Below, piece after piece: positions 27,147 through 35,115 of a stretch of DNA of 64,000 nt. The translations under genes and the position numbers were made by a program. The first letter of the stretch is position 1. Each line of letters starts with the position of its first letter. Under the pieces are notes generated by a model. That model had not been told where the DNA came from. It saw only the letters and a list, made by a program, of their open reading frames with translations, and did no database searches. This DNA comes from SCGC-AG-212-J23 sp036406675 (GTDB lineage: Bacteria > Pseudomonadota > Gammaproteobacteria > Burkholderiales > SG8-39). The stretch lies in NCBI GenBank assembly GCA_036406675.1, contig DASXAO010000043.1, positions 1 to 64,000 on the forward strand, written 5' to 3'.

Positions 27147-28158
27147 CGCGCTCCTTGCTTGTGTAATGCGCGTACCCTGCGCGGCGCCATTCTGCGATCA
27201 GGCCCGCGAGCGGCGCAAGGAACGCTCTGCCGGCCTGGCGCCGGTCGGCGAGCTCGCGCAGGAGCCGCGGGTGGCGCACCGAGAGCGCCTCGCCGTTCAC
27301 GAAGAAGCGCTCGCCGTAGTAGAGGAGCGAGGTCTTCGGATCGAGGCGAACCATGGCGCCGCGCCCCGCGCCGGGCCGGAAAACAACGTGGGGCTTGGGC
27401 GAGCTGAGGTAGCGGCCGAGGAAATCGATCACGTCGCCGCGCGACCAGCGGATGCGCGCGAGCGCTTTTTCGCCGAACCGGAGGAGCTCGCGCGGGATGC
27501 GCGCCGGCCGCGATGCCGGGGCAAGCCGCGGGTCGCGGTACGCGGCATCGGGCAGGCCGCGCTCGTGCAGCCAGTCGAGGAAAGCGGCGCCGAGCTCGGC
27601 GCCGCGCGGCGCGCGAAAGCCGATCGAGTAGGTGTAGCACTCGTCGAGCGCCACGCCGTCGTGCTCGATCCCGGGCGGCAGGTAGAGCAGGTCGCCGGGG
27701 TGCGCAATGTATTCTTTTTGTACGACGCGCCACCTGCGCCGGCCCGGTCCCTGCAGCAGGAACACGTCGTAGGAGTCGACGTGCGGCCCGACCCCGCCGC
27801 CGGGGGTGGCGTAGCTCACCATCACGTCGTCGAGGCGCGCCTGCGGAATGAACGCGAAGCGCCGCAGCAGCGCGTCCGCGTCAGGAACATGCAGGTTGAC
27901 GCCCGAGACGAGCAGCGTGGAGCGCCTCTCCCCGAGGATAACTTTTTCAAAAGGCCCGTGGCGCGTCTCCCGCCGTTTGCCACGGCGTTCCACGATCCGG
28001 GATTCGACGTCGTCGTGCGCGGCGAGCCGAGCGAGCGCGCGCTTGCCGATCACGCCGCCGAAGCCCGGCAGCGCCTGCGGCACGAAAAGCGGTCGTTTTT
28101 GCCAATAACGACGCAGAAACGCGCGTGGCGAAAGTCCTCCCAGCAACTCGAGTGTCAT
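27139..28158 (-). CDS. Ribosomal oxygenase-like JmjC/cupin protein (YcfD/ROXA family)
   Basis: 339 residues from the ATG at 28158. N-terminal JmjC-type cupin with the 2-oxoglutarate/Fe(II) motif His126-x-Asp128 in GPHVDSYDVFLLQ and distal His166 in PPGIEHDG. The C-terminal winged-helix-like part fits the RoxA family. E. coli YcfD hydroxylates an Arg of ribosomal protein L16; the same role is likely here. Divergent from bcp, with 88 bases between starts. Confidence 0.9.
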   Translation of the reverse strand: MTLELLGGLSPRAFLRRYWQKRPLFVPQALPGFGGVIGKRALARLAAHDDVESRIVERRGKRRETRHGPFEKVILGERRSTLLVSGVNLHVPDADALLRRFAFIPQARLDDVMVSYATPGGGVGPHVDSYDVFLLQGPGRRRWRVVQKEYIAHPGDLLYLPPGIEHDGVALDECYTYSIGFRAPRGAELGAAFLDWLHERGLPDAAYRDPRLAPASRPARIPRELLRFGEKALARIRWSRGDVIDFLGRYLSSPKPHVVFRPGAGRGAMVRLDPKTSLLYYGERFFVNGEALSVRHPRLLRELADRRQAGRAFLAPLAGLIAEWRRAGYAHYTSKERDG

Positions 28159-28246
28159 CGACGCGGAATTATATGTAGCGCGCGAACTACACACCGCGCA
28201 CGCCGCTTGTCAAAGCGAAAATGATTTGGCATAGAATCGGCGCACC

Positions 28247-28720
28247 ATGCTGGAACCCGGACAACCGGCGCCGGAATTCGAGCTGCCCGATGCGGACATG
28301 CAGACGGTGGACCTTTCCACGTTCAAGGGGAAGAAGAACGTGGTGCTTTACTTCTATCCGAAGGACGGCACGCCCGGTTGCACGCTGGTCACCACCGACT
28401 TCTCCGACCACGAGGAGCAGTTCGTCAAGCACGACTGCGTGGTGCTCGGGGTGTCGCGCGACGACTGCCTGACGCATGCCGACTTCCGCGACCGTAACGG
28501 CGTCACCATCGGGTTGCTCTCCGACACCGAGGGCGAGGTGTGCCGCAAGTACGGCGTGATCCAGGACAAGCAGACCGAGGACGGCGTGCGCCGCGAGTGC
28601 CTGGTGCGCTCCACCTTCGTCATCGACAAGAAAGGCGTCATCCGCCACGCGGAATACGGCGTCAATCCCCGCGGCCACGCCGCGGAAGTCTTCGACCTGG
28701 TGAAAAGACTGCGGTCCTGA
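28247..28720 (+). CDS. bcp: Thioredoxin-dependent peroxiredoxin, Bcp/PrxQ type
   Basis: 157 residues. Thioredoxin fold with the peroxidatic Cys45 in YPKDGTPGCT and the later RSTFVIDKKG motif. The position that holds the resolving Cys in E. coli Bcp (residue 50) is Thr here, so it should work as a 1-Cys form or use another Cys (Cys79-like or Cys in RRECLV). It reduces peroxides in the cytoplasm. Its stop overlaps the next start (TGATG). Confidence 0.93.
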   Translation: MLEPGQPAPEFELPDADMQTVDLSTFKGKKNVVLYFYPKDGTPGCTLVTTDFSDHEEQFVKHDCVVLGVSRDDCLTHADFRDRNGVTIGLLSDTEGEVCRKYGVIQDKQTEDGVRRECLVRSTFVIDKKGVIRHAEYGVNPRGHAAEVFDLVKRLRS

Positions 28721-29163
28721 TGCACGTTGGCCGGGACACGGTCGTCTCGCTGAAGATCCAGATGTACGACGCGCAGGGCGCGCTGCTGCACGCGCCCGAG
28801 GACCAGCACACCTACCTGCACGGCGGCTACGGCGGGCTGCTCGAGGCGCTCGAGCGCTCGATCGAGGGCAAGGGGCCCGGCGAGAGGGTGCGCGTGCAGC
28901 TCGAGCCCGAGCAGGCGTTCGGCGAATACGACGCGGAGCTCCTGCGCGTCGAGGAGGCCGAGCGCTACGGCGAGGGCCTCGAGGTCGGCATGGAGATCGA
29001 GGAGGACGAGCGCCTGTACACCGTGACCGACGTGGCGGCGGGCAAGGTGGTCCTCGACGCGAACCACCCGCTTGCGGGAATTGCTCTGCGGTTTTCCTGT
29101 GAAGTGATTAGCGTGAGAGCCGCCAGGCCCGAGGAAATCGAGCGCGGGGTATCATTGCCCTAG
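28720..29163 (+). CDS. FKBP-type peptidyl-prolyl isomerase, SlyD-like
   Basis: 147 residues. FKBP core split by an insert-in-flap domain as in SlyD: VSLKIQMYDAQG, then GYGGLLEALERSIEGKGPGERV, the IF region VQLEPEQAFGEYDAE, and NHPLAGIALRFSCEV. It lacks the His/Cys-rich metal-binding tail of E. coli SlyD. Chaperone and prolyl isomerase in the cytoplasm. Coupled to bcp by overlap. Confidence 0.92.
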   Translation: MHVGRDTVVSLKIQMYDAQGALLHAPEDQHTYLHGGYGGLLEALERSIEGKGPGERVRVQLEPEQAFGEYDAELLRVEEAERYGEGLEVGMEIEEDERLYTVTDVAAGKVVLDANHPLAGIALRFSCEVISVRAARPEEIERGVSLP

Positions 29164-29174
29164 GGGGAGGGGCA

Positions 29175-30146
29175 ATGCCGCGCACAATCGCAACCGTACT
29201 TCTTCTCGCTTTGCTCGCGCCGTGGCTCGCGGCGGCGCAGGCGCAGCCGTATCCGAATCGCCCGATCCGCGTGATCGTGCCGCAGCCGCCGGGCGGCGGA
29301 TTCGACCTCGTGGCGCGCGTCATCGCCGAGCCGCTCGCCAAGCTGATGGGCAATCCGGTGGTGGTCGAGAACCGTCCGGGGGCGGGCATGCTGCTCGGCA
29401 CCGAGGCGGCGGCCAAGGCCGAGGCCGACGGCTACACCATCCTGCTCGGCGCGAAGCCCAACCTCGCGTTCAACGCCGGCCTCTACGACAAGCTGCCGTA
29501 CGACCCGCGCGCCGATTTCGTGCCGGTGGGCATCGCCACTTTCAATCCGTACACGCTGGTCGCGCGCAACGATCTTCCCTTCGGCTCTCTAAATGAGATT
29601 TTTGCCTATGCAAAAGCGAATCCAGGCAAGCTGACCTACGCGAGCGCCGGCAACGGCACCGGCCAGCACATTACCGCCGCGGTGACGTTTCACCTCGCCG
29701 GCGTGCAGGTGACCCACGTGCCCTACAAGGGCGCGGCGGCGGCCTACCAGGACCTGCTGCCGGGGCGCGTCGACCTCTTCTTCGACAACTCGGCCACCGC
29801 GCAGCCGCAAATCGAGGCGCGGCGCGTGAAGCCCATCGCGGTGTCGGGCACGCAGCGCCTCGCCACGCTTCCCGGCGTGCCGACGGTGCGCGAGAGCGGG
29901 CTCGATTTCGACAACGAGACCTGGATCGGCTATTTCGTGCGCGCCGGCACGCCGGCGCCCATCGTCGCGCGTCTGCGCGCCGATTTCGACAAGGTGCTCG
30001 CGATGCCCGAGATCACCGCGGGACTGGAGAAGCGCGGGTACAGCACGCCGCGCCTGTCGGGCAAGGACACGGAAGCCATGGTCGCCAGGGATATCGACAA
30101 ATGGACGCAGCTGATCCGCAGCGCGGGCATCCGCGCGTCCGACTGA
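29175..30146 (+). CDS. Bug/TctC family solute-binding protein (third)
   Basis: 323 residues with signal peptide (LLALLAPWLAAAQAQ) and Bug signatures PYPNRPIRVIVPQPPGGGFD, VVENRPGAGMLLGTEAA and HVPYKGAAAAYQDLL. ATG follows GGGGGAGGGGC. The last 85 coding bases have a decayed second copy 197 bases downstream (see 30183-30344). No TctAB neighbours. Confidence 0.93.
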   Translation: MPRTIATVLLLALLAPWLAAAQAQPYPNRPIRVIVPQPPGGGFDLVARVIAEPLAKLMGNPVVVENRPGAGMLLGTEAAAKAEADGYTILLGAKPNLAFNAGLYDKLPYDPRADFVPVGIATFNPYTLVARNDLPFGSLNEIFAYAKANPGKLTYASAGNGTGQHITAAVTFHLAGVQVTHVPYKGAAAAYQDLLPGRVDLFFDNSATAQPQIEARRVKPIAVSGTQRLATLPGVPTVRESGLDFDNETWIGYFVRAGTPAPIVARLRADFDKVLAMPEITAGLEKRGYSTPRLSGKDTEAMVARDIDKWTQLIRSAGIRASD

Positions 30147-30182
30147 GGGCCGCAACTGCAGTAATTTGTCACGCTGCGGCCT

Positions 30183-30344
30183 GCCGATTTTGAAAAAGTG
30201 CTCGCCGGAAACTCTTCGGCCTTGACGAAAGGGGGCGAGCGCACGGTACGCTTTCGGCAAAGGACACAGAAGCCATGGTCGCAAGACACATCGACTAATG
30301 GACACGGCTGACCTGCACCGCGAGCATCCGCGCGGCCGACTGGG
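30183..30344 (+). pseudogene. Decayed second copy of a Bug gene 3' end, reused by the next gene
   Basis: GCCGATTTTGAAAAAGTGCTCGC (30183-30205) matches 29979-30001 at 20 of 23 bases. A gapless 85-base stretch from 30260 to 30344 matches 30063-30147 with about 14 mismatches (roughly 84%). The copy has lost its frame: a TAA replaces a Lys codon near 30296 and the terminal TGA became TGG. The topoisomerase ATG at 30298 and its first 15 or so codons lie inside this relic in another frame. Confidence 0.8.
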
Positions 30345-31449
30345 CGAGACTTCGCGCGCCCATCCCGGCGAGCACCGCCGCGCCGCGATCACGCATCGGC
30401 GCGCCTCTGCGGCGCACGCCGGGCTGCGCTATGTCACCGACGACCAGGGCGGCATCACGCGAAAGCGCGTCGGTACCGGCTGGGCCTACTACCTGCCCGA
30501 CGGCGCGCGCGTCACCGACCGGCGCGAGCGCAAGCGGATCAATTCGCTCGCGATTCCGCCGGCGTGGACGCAGGTCTGGATCTGCCCCGATCCCGCGGGC
30601 CACATCCAGGCCACGGCGCGCGACGCGCGCGGCCGCAAGCAGTACCGCTACCACCCGGCCTACCGCGACGCGCGCGACCACTCCAAGTTCCGCCACATGC
30701 TCGAGTTCAGCGAGGTGCTGCCGACCTTGCGCGAGCGCATCGAGCACGACCTGCGCGCGCCCGACCACTCCAGGCGCCAGCTCCTCGCCACGGTGGTGCG
30801 CCTGCTCGACCGCACCCTGATCCGCGTCGGCAACGACGAGTATGCGCGCGAGAACAAGTCCTTCGGCCTGACCACGCTGCGCCGCCGCCACGTGCGCGTC
30901 AACGGCGAGACGGTGCGCTTCACCTTCCGCGGCAAGAGCCGCGTCGAGCACAGCATCATGCTCGAGGACCTGCGCCTCGCGCGCATCATCCAGCGCTGCC
31001 AGGACCTGCCGGGGCACGAGCTGTTCCAGTACCTCGACGCGGAAAAGAAGCGCCAGGCGATCTCCTCCGACGACGTGAACGCCTACCTGCGCGAGCTCAC
31101 CGGGCGCGACGTGACGGCGAAGGACTTTCGCACCTGGGGCGGCACCATGCTCGCGGCGGTGGAGCTGCGCGCGATGGGACCGGCCGCGAGCCGGCGCGAG
31201 GCCGACCGCAACATCCTGCGCGCCGTCGACGCGGTGGCCGAGCGGCTCGGCAACACGCGCGCCGTGTGCCGCAAGTACTACGTGCATCCCGAGCTGCTAC
31301 GCGCCTACCTGATGGGCGACACGGTGCCGCTGCCCGAGGTGCCGGGACGCGAGCGCGACCGGCGGCGTCACCGCGAGGCCGCGTCGCTGCGCCGCGACGA
31401 GATCATCGTGCTGAAGTTCCTGCAGGAGCGGATCCGCGAGCCGTCATGA
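30298..31449 (+). CDS. DNA topoisomerase IB
   Basis: 383 residues. Poxvirus-type/bacterial TopIB: LRYVTDDQGGITRKR near residue 45, IPPAWTQVWICPDP, RDARGRKQYRYHP, and active-site residues in the C-terminal domain with the nucleophile Tyr (Tyr328) in CRKYYVHPELL. It relaxes supercoils by a 3'-phosphotyrosine intermediate. The first 40 residues are variable in this family and begin inside the Bug relic, with no other standard in-frame start. The stop overlaps the HIT start (ATGA). Confidence 0.92.
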   Translation: MDTADLHREHPRGRLGETSRAHPGEHRRAAITHRRASAAHAGLRYVTDDQGGITRKRVGTGWAYYLPDGARVTDRRERKRINSLAIPPAWTQVWICPDPAGHIQATARDARGRKQYRYHPAYRDARDHSKFRHMLEFSEVLPTLRERIEHDLRAPDHSRRQLLATVVRLLDRTLIRVGNDEYARENKSFGLTTLRRRHVRVNGETVRFTFRGKSRVEHSIMLEDLRLARIIQRCQDLPGHELFQYLDAEKKRQAISSDDVNAYLRELTGRDVTAKDFRTWGGTMLAAVELRAMGPAASRREADRNILRAVDAVAERLGNTRAVCRKYYVHPELLRAYLMGDTVPLPEVPGRERDRRRHREAASLRRDEIIVLKFLQERIREPS

Positions 31450-31805
31450 AGGGCTGCGAGCTCTGCGCGCCGAAAGACGTTCTGTTCGAGAGCGACTTCG
31501 CCTACGTCTGCCGTGAAACGAACTCGCTCAGCAAAGGGCACCTCATCGTGGTTCCCAAGCGCCACGTCGCGGGCTTCTTCGACATGAGCGGTGCGGAGCA
31601 GGGTTCGGTGCTCGCGCTGCTGAATCGTGCACAGAAGTTCGTGGAGGAGGCGCATCGTCCGGACGGCTACAACGTCGGCGTCAACGTCGGCTTGGCTGCG
31701 GGCCAGTCGCGCATGCACGTCCACGTGCACCTCATCCCCCGCTACGCGGGTGACGTTCCGGACCCGCGCGGCGGCGTCCGCTGCGTCCTGGCTAAGAGGA
31801 AATAA
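31446..31805 (+). CDS. HIT family nucleotide-binding protein
   Basis: 119 residues. Histidine-triad HxHxH at residues 91-95 in RMHVHVHLIPRY and the typical N-terminal FESDFAYVCRETNSLSKGHLIVVPKRH strand-helix pattern. HIT proteins hydrolyse or transfer dinucleotide polyphosphates and similar substrates. It overlaps the topoisomerase stop and its own stop lies within or beside the palindromic repeat at 31804. Confidence 0.92.
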   Translation: MKGCELCAPKDVLFESDFAYVCRETNSLSKGHLIVVPKRHVAGFFDMSGAEQGSVLALLNRAQKFVEEAHRPDGYNVGVNVGLAAGQSRMHVHVHLIPRYAGDVPDPRGGVRCVLAKRK

Positions 31806-33207
31806 AGGGGTCAGACCCCTTTTCCTTCAACCACTGGTTCCAGAGGCGCCGCGCAGCGTCGGCGAGCTCGCCGGCGGTGAGCCCCACCGCGCCGGCGCCG
31901 GTGGCCGCCAGCTCGTCGGCGGCCGCCCCATGGAGGTGAGTGCCGAGCACCAGCGCCGATTCGCCGCTCAGGCGCTGCGCGAGGAGCGCGCCGAGGATTC
32001 CGGAAAGCACGTCGCCCATTCCGGCGCTCGCCATGCCGGGGTTGCCGGTGGTGTTGATGAAGAGATGGCCGTCGCGCGCGACGAGCACGCTGCCGTTGCC
32101 CTTGAGCACCACGTGGGAGTTGTAGCGCTGTGACATCGCGCGTGCCGCAGCGATCCGGTCGTTTTGCACTTCAGAGACGCCTAGCTTCAAAAGTCTCGCG
32201 GCTTCCGCGGGATGCGGCGTAAGCAGCGTATCGGCGCTGCGCCGCTCGCAGGCCTTGCGCAGGTTCTCGTCCTCGGACAGAAGGTTCAGCGCGTCGGCGT
32301 CGAGCACGCACGGCCAGTCGCTCGCGAGCACTGCGCCGACCAGCGTCGCCGCGTGCTCGGTGCGCCCGAGCCCGGGCCCCGCGACGACCGCGTCGAGGTC
32401 CTGGCCGAGCACGTCGTCGACATGGCGCAGCATCAGCTCCGGCGCGCCGAAGTCGACCGCCAGATGCTCGAGCAGCCCGACATAGACCCTCCCCGAACCG
32501 AGCTTCAACGCCGCCCGGCCGGCGAGCAGCGCGGCGCCGCTCATTCCCTTCGCGCCGCCGACGATGCCGAGCGAGCCCGCGTTTCCCTTGTGGAAGTTGC
32601 GCGGCCGCGGCTTGAGCGCGCTCGGAAAGAGCGTGCGATCGGCCACCCACGCATTGGGCTTGGCCTTCGAGAAATCGATCTCGAGCGACGCGACGCGGAG
32701 CTCGCCGCAGTGGTCCGGGCCGTCGAGAGTAAGGAGGCCGGGCTTCAGCGCGATGAACGTGATCGTGTGCGTCGCGCGCACCGCGCAGCCGAGCACCTGG
32801 CCGGTGTCGGACTGGATGCCGCTCGGCACGTCGAGCGCGAGCACCGGGCAGCGCTGGCGGTTCGCGTACTGGATGAGCTCCGCGTAGTCGCCTGCGATCG
32901 GCCGCGCGAGCCCGATGCCGAAGAGACCGTCGATCACCAGCCCCCAATTGCGGTCGTGCGGCAGCTCGCGCGGATGGCTCACCACCTTGACGCGGAAAAA
33001 ACCTTCCTCGAGCCGCTCGGCGGCGATGCGCGCGTCGCCGCCGTTGTTCCCCGGCCCGGCGAGCACGAGGATGTCCTTCTTGTCTTCCGGTACGAGAGTC
33101 GCAGCCAGTTCGGCTGCCGCGCTTCCGGCGCGCTCCATGAGCGGCAGCTCGCCGGCCTTGCGCTCGATGTCCCGGATGTCGCGGGTGAGGTAGATCGCCT
33201 GGGGCAT
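31792..33207 (-). CDS. nnrD: Bifunctional NAD(P)H-hydrate epimerase/dehydratase
   Basis: 471 residues. The N-terminal half (about 1-210) is the NnrE epimerase (LAGPGNNGGDARIAAERL), and the C-terminal half (about 220-460) is the ADP-dependent NnrD dehydratase (GNAGSLGIVGGAKGMSGAAL, VVAGPGLGRTE, GNPGMASAGMGDVLSG). Together they repair hydrated NADH and NADPH. The domain fusion is normal in bacteria. The final KEKGSDPFISS is encoded by the palindromic repeat at 31804 and is likely not part of the ancestral protein. Confidence 0.93.
   Translation of the reverse strand: MPQAIYLTRDIRDIERKAGELPLMERAGSAAAELAATLVPEDKKDILVLAGPGNNGGDARIAAERLEEGFFRVKVVSHPRELPHDRNWGLVIDGLFGIGLARPIAGDYAELIQYANRQRCPVLALDVPSGIQSDTGQVLGCAVRATHTITFIALKPGLLTLDGPDHCGELRVASLEIDFSKAKPNAWVADRTLFPSALKPRPRNFHKGNAGSLGIVGGAKGMSGAALLAGRAALKLGSGRVYVGLLEHLAVDFGAPELMLRHVDDVLGQDLDAVVAGPGLGRTEHAATLVGAVLASDWPCVLDADALNLLSEDENLRKACERRSADTLLTPHPAEAARLLKLGVSEVQNDRIAAARAMSQRYNSHVVLKGNGSVLVARDGHLFINTTGNPGMASAGMGDVLSGILGALLAQRLSGESALVLGTHLHGAAADELAATGAGAVGLTAGELADAARRLWNQWLKEKGSDPFISS
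31804..31823. repeat. Palindromic dispersed repeat AAAGGGGTCAGACCCCTTT
   Basis: Nine-base arms around a central A form a perfect palindrome. It sits between the convergent HIT and NnrE-NnrD genes, where it can terminate both. The minus-strand gene reads through it, which gives its KEKGSDPF tail. It shares the GGGGTCAGA core with the inverted repeat at 26281-26316. Confidence 0.65.
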
Positions 33208-33217
33208 GGCTCCGATT

Positions 33218-34531
33218 CTATTTCTTCGTGACGCCGATCAGTGCGTCGGGAAGCCACGTCGCGGTCTGCGGAAACACCGTGATGATCGCGATGCACAGCA
33301 CCATCATGAGAAAGAAGGGCGCGGAGGCGAGGGCGACGTAGTTGCTGTCGCGGCCGGTCATGGTCTGCAGCACGAAGATGTTGAAGCCGAGCGGCGGGGT
33401 TAGCTCGGCGATCTCGACCAGCAGCACGATGAAGATGCCGAACCAGACCAGGTCGAAGCCGGCCTTCTCGACCATGGGAATCACCACCGAGGTGGTGAGC
33501 ACGATCATCGAGATGCCGTCGAGCGCGGTGCCGAGCAGGATGTAGATGCCGGCGAGGATCGCGATCAGGGTGTACTTGTGCGGCTCGAGCGAGGCCACCC
33601 ACTCGGCGAGCACCCGCGGGATGCCGGTGAAGGCCATGCACGAGGAGAGGAAGCTCGCCCCGGCGAGGATGAACATGATCATGCAGGAAAGCCGCGTCGC
33701 GCCCATCAGGCTCGCCGCGAAGCTCTGCCGGTCGAGGCCGCCCGACCACCAGGCGATGACGAGCGAGCCCAGCACGCCGTAAGCCGCGGCCTCGGTCGCG
33801 GTGGCCCAGCTCATCGCCATCACGACCACGACGAAGGCGATGAGGAGGAGGCACGGCACCAGCAGCCGCGTCTTGGCGAGCTTCTGCGCAAGCGTCAAGC
33901 GCGCGTCCTCGCGCGGCGTCTTTGCCGGGTTGGCGAGCGCCCAGACGATGATGTAGCCGGAGAAGAGCGCGGTGAGGATGAAGCCGGGGATGAAGCCGGC
34001 GAGGAACACCTTGATGATCGAGACCTCGGCCGCCACCGCGTAGACCACCATGATGATGGAGGGCGGCAGCAGGATGCCGAGCGTGCCGGCCGCCGCGAGC
34101 GAGCCGAGGCAGGTCTTCTCGTCGTAGCCGCGGCGCTTGAGCTCCGGCAGCGCCACCTTGGCGATGGTGGCGCAGGTCGCCGCCGAGGAGCCCGAGACCG
34201 TGCCGAAGATGGCGCAGCCGAGGATGTTCACGTGCATCAGGCGCCCCGGCAGCCACCTGAGCCACGGCGCGAGCCCTTCGAACATTTCCTCGGAAAGCCG
34301 GGTGCGGTACAGGATCTCGCCCATCCACACGAAGAGCGGGAGCGCGGCGAGCGTGTCGGAGGCCGTGGTGCGCCAGAAGGCCTGGAACAGGCTCGGCGCG
34401 GGATCCGAGTTGGTGAAGAACTGGAATCCGACCCACGCCACCGCGGCGAGCGAGATGGCGATCCAGACGCCGCCGACCAGGAGCACGATCAGGATGACAA
34501 AGAGGACGAGGCCCGCTTCGAGCGGTGTCAT
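33218..34531 (-). CDS. dctM: TRAP transporter large permease DctM
   Basis: 437 residues, strongly hydrophobic, about 12-13 helices. DctM signatures: GVWIAISLAAVAWVG near the start, CAIFGTVSGSSAATCATIAKVALPEL, and PPLGFNIFVLQ in the second half. It is the sodium-coupled membrane subunit of a TRAP carboxylate uptake system. It is the last of the three TRAP genes on the minus strand and ends 10 bases before NnrE-NnrD. A single-arm dispersed repeat separates it from dctQ. Confidence 0.94.
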   Translation of the reverse strand: MTPLEAGLVLFVILIVLLVGGVWIAISLAAVAWVGFQFFTNSDPAPSLFQAFWRTTASDTLAALPLFVWMGEILYRTRLSEEMFEGLAPWLRWLPGRLMHVNILGCAIFGTVSGSSAATCATIAKVALPELKRRGYDEKTCLGSLAAAGTLGILLPPSIIMVVYAVAAEVSIIKVFLAGFIPGFILTALFSGYIIVWALANPAKTPREDARLTLAQKLAKTRLLVPCLLLIAFVVVVMAMSWATATEAAAYGVLGSLVIAWWSGGLDRQSFAASLMGATRLSCMIMFILAGASFLSSCMAFTGIPRVLAEWVASLEPHKYTLIAILAGIYILLGTALDGISMIVLTTSVVIPMVEKAGFDLVWFGIFIVLLVEIAELTPPLGFNIFVLQTMTGRDSNYVALASAPFFLMMVLCIAIITVFPQTATWLPDALIGVTKK

Positions 34532-34552
34532 GGTATGGACGTGTTACGGAGA

Positions 34553-34572
34553 GAAAACGTGGTCCGTCCCTG
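34553..34572 (-). repeat. Dispersed repeat, single arm, between dctM and dctQ
   Basis: GAAAACGTGGTCCGTCCCTG on the plus strand, i.e. CAGGGACGGACCACGTTTTC on the minus strand, matching the core at 9141 and the arms at 60706 and 60760. It lies in the 46-base gap between dctQ and dctM. Confidence 0.6.
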
Positions 34573-34577
34573 GTTGG

Positions 34578-35111
34578 TTAGACCGTTTCGGAGAAGTCGC
34601 CCGCCGCGCGCCGCGCCTCCTCCTCGGCCTGGTAGCTCGGCTTCCGGCGCTGAAGGACGCGCACGGTCTCGTCGATGAGCGCGACGAGGAACACGCCTAC
34701 GCCGAGCACCAGGCTCACCTGCGGGATCCACTCGGGGATCACGAGCAGGCCCTGGGTCATGTACTTGTCGCGCCAGTTGCCGTAGACGTAGTCGAGGATG
34801 GCCCACAGCATGTAGGCCGTGGCGCACAGCGTGACGCCGAGGGCGAAAAGCTCGGCGCGGCGGCGGCCGCGCTCGCCGAGGCCTTCGACCCACAGGCCGA
34901 CGCGCACGAGCTCGCCGTGGCGGAAGGTGTGGCCGAGCGCGAGGAACGCGGCCGCGGCGCACAGCCATCCGGTGATGTCGTCGGCGCCGCGAATGAGGAT
35001 GCCGAAGCTGCGGCCGACGGCCTGCGCCAGCATGACGACGCCGATCAGGACGAGGCAAAGCGCCGCGGCGATCGCGGCGGCGGCGTAAAGGCGGTCGAGG
35101 AACCGCCTCAA
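34578..35111 (-). CDS. dctQ: TRAP transporter small permease DctQ
   Basis: 177 residues, four predicted helices, TTG start four bases after the dctP stop. DctQ pattern: CLVLIGVVMLAQAVGRSFGILIRGADDITGWLC and the later central loop and YMTQGLLVIPEWIPQV. It links the binding protein to the large permease. The C-terminal part is charged and cytoplasmic. Confidence 0.9.
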   Translation of the reverse strand: MRRFLDRLYAAAAIAAALCLVLIGVVMLAQAVGRSFGILIRGADDITGWLCAAAAFLALGHTFRHGELVRVGLWVEGLGERGRRRAELFALGVTLCATAYMLWAILDYVYGNWRDKYMTQGLLVIPEWIPQVSLVLGVGVFLVALIDETVRVLQRRKPSYQAEEEARRAAGDFSETV

Positions 35112-35115
35112 GACA

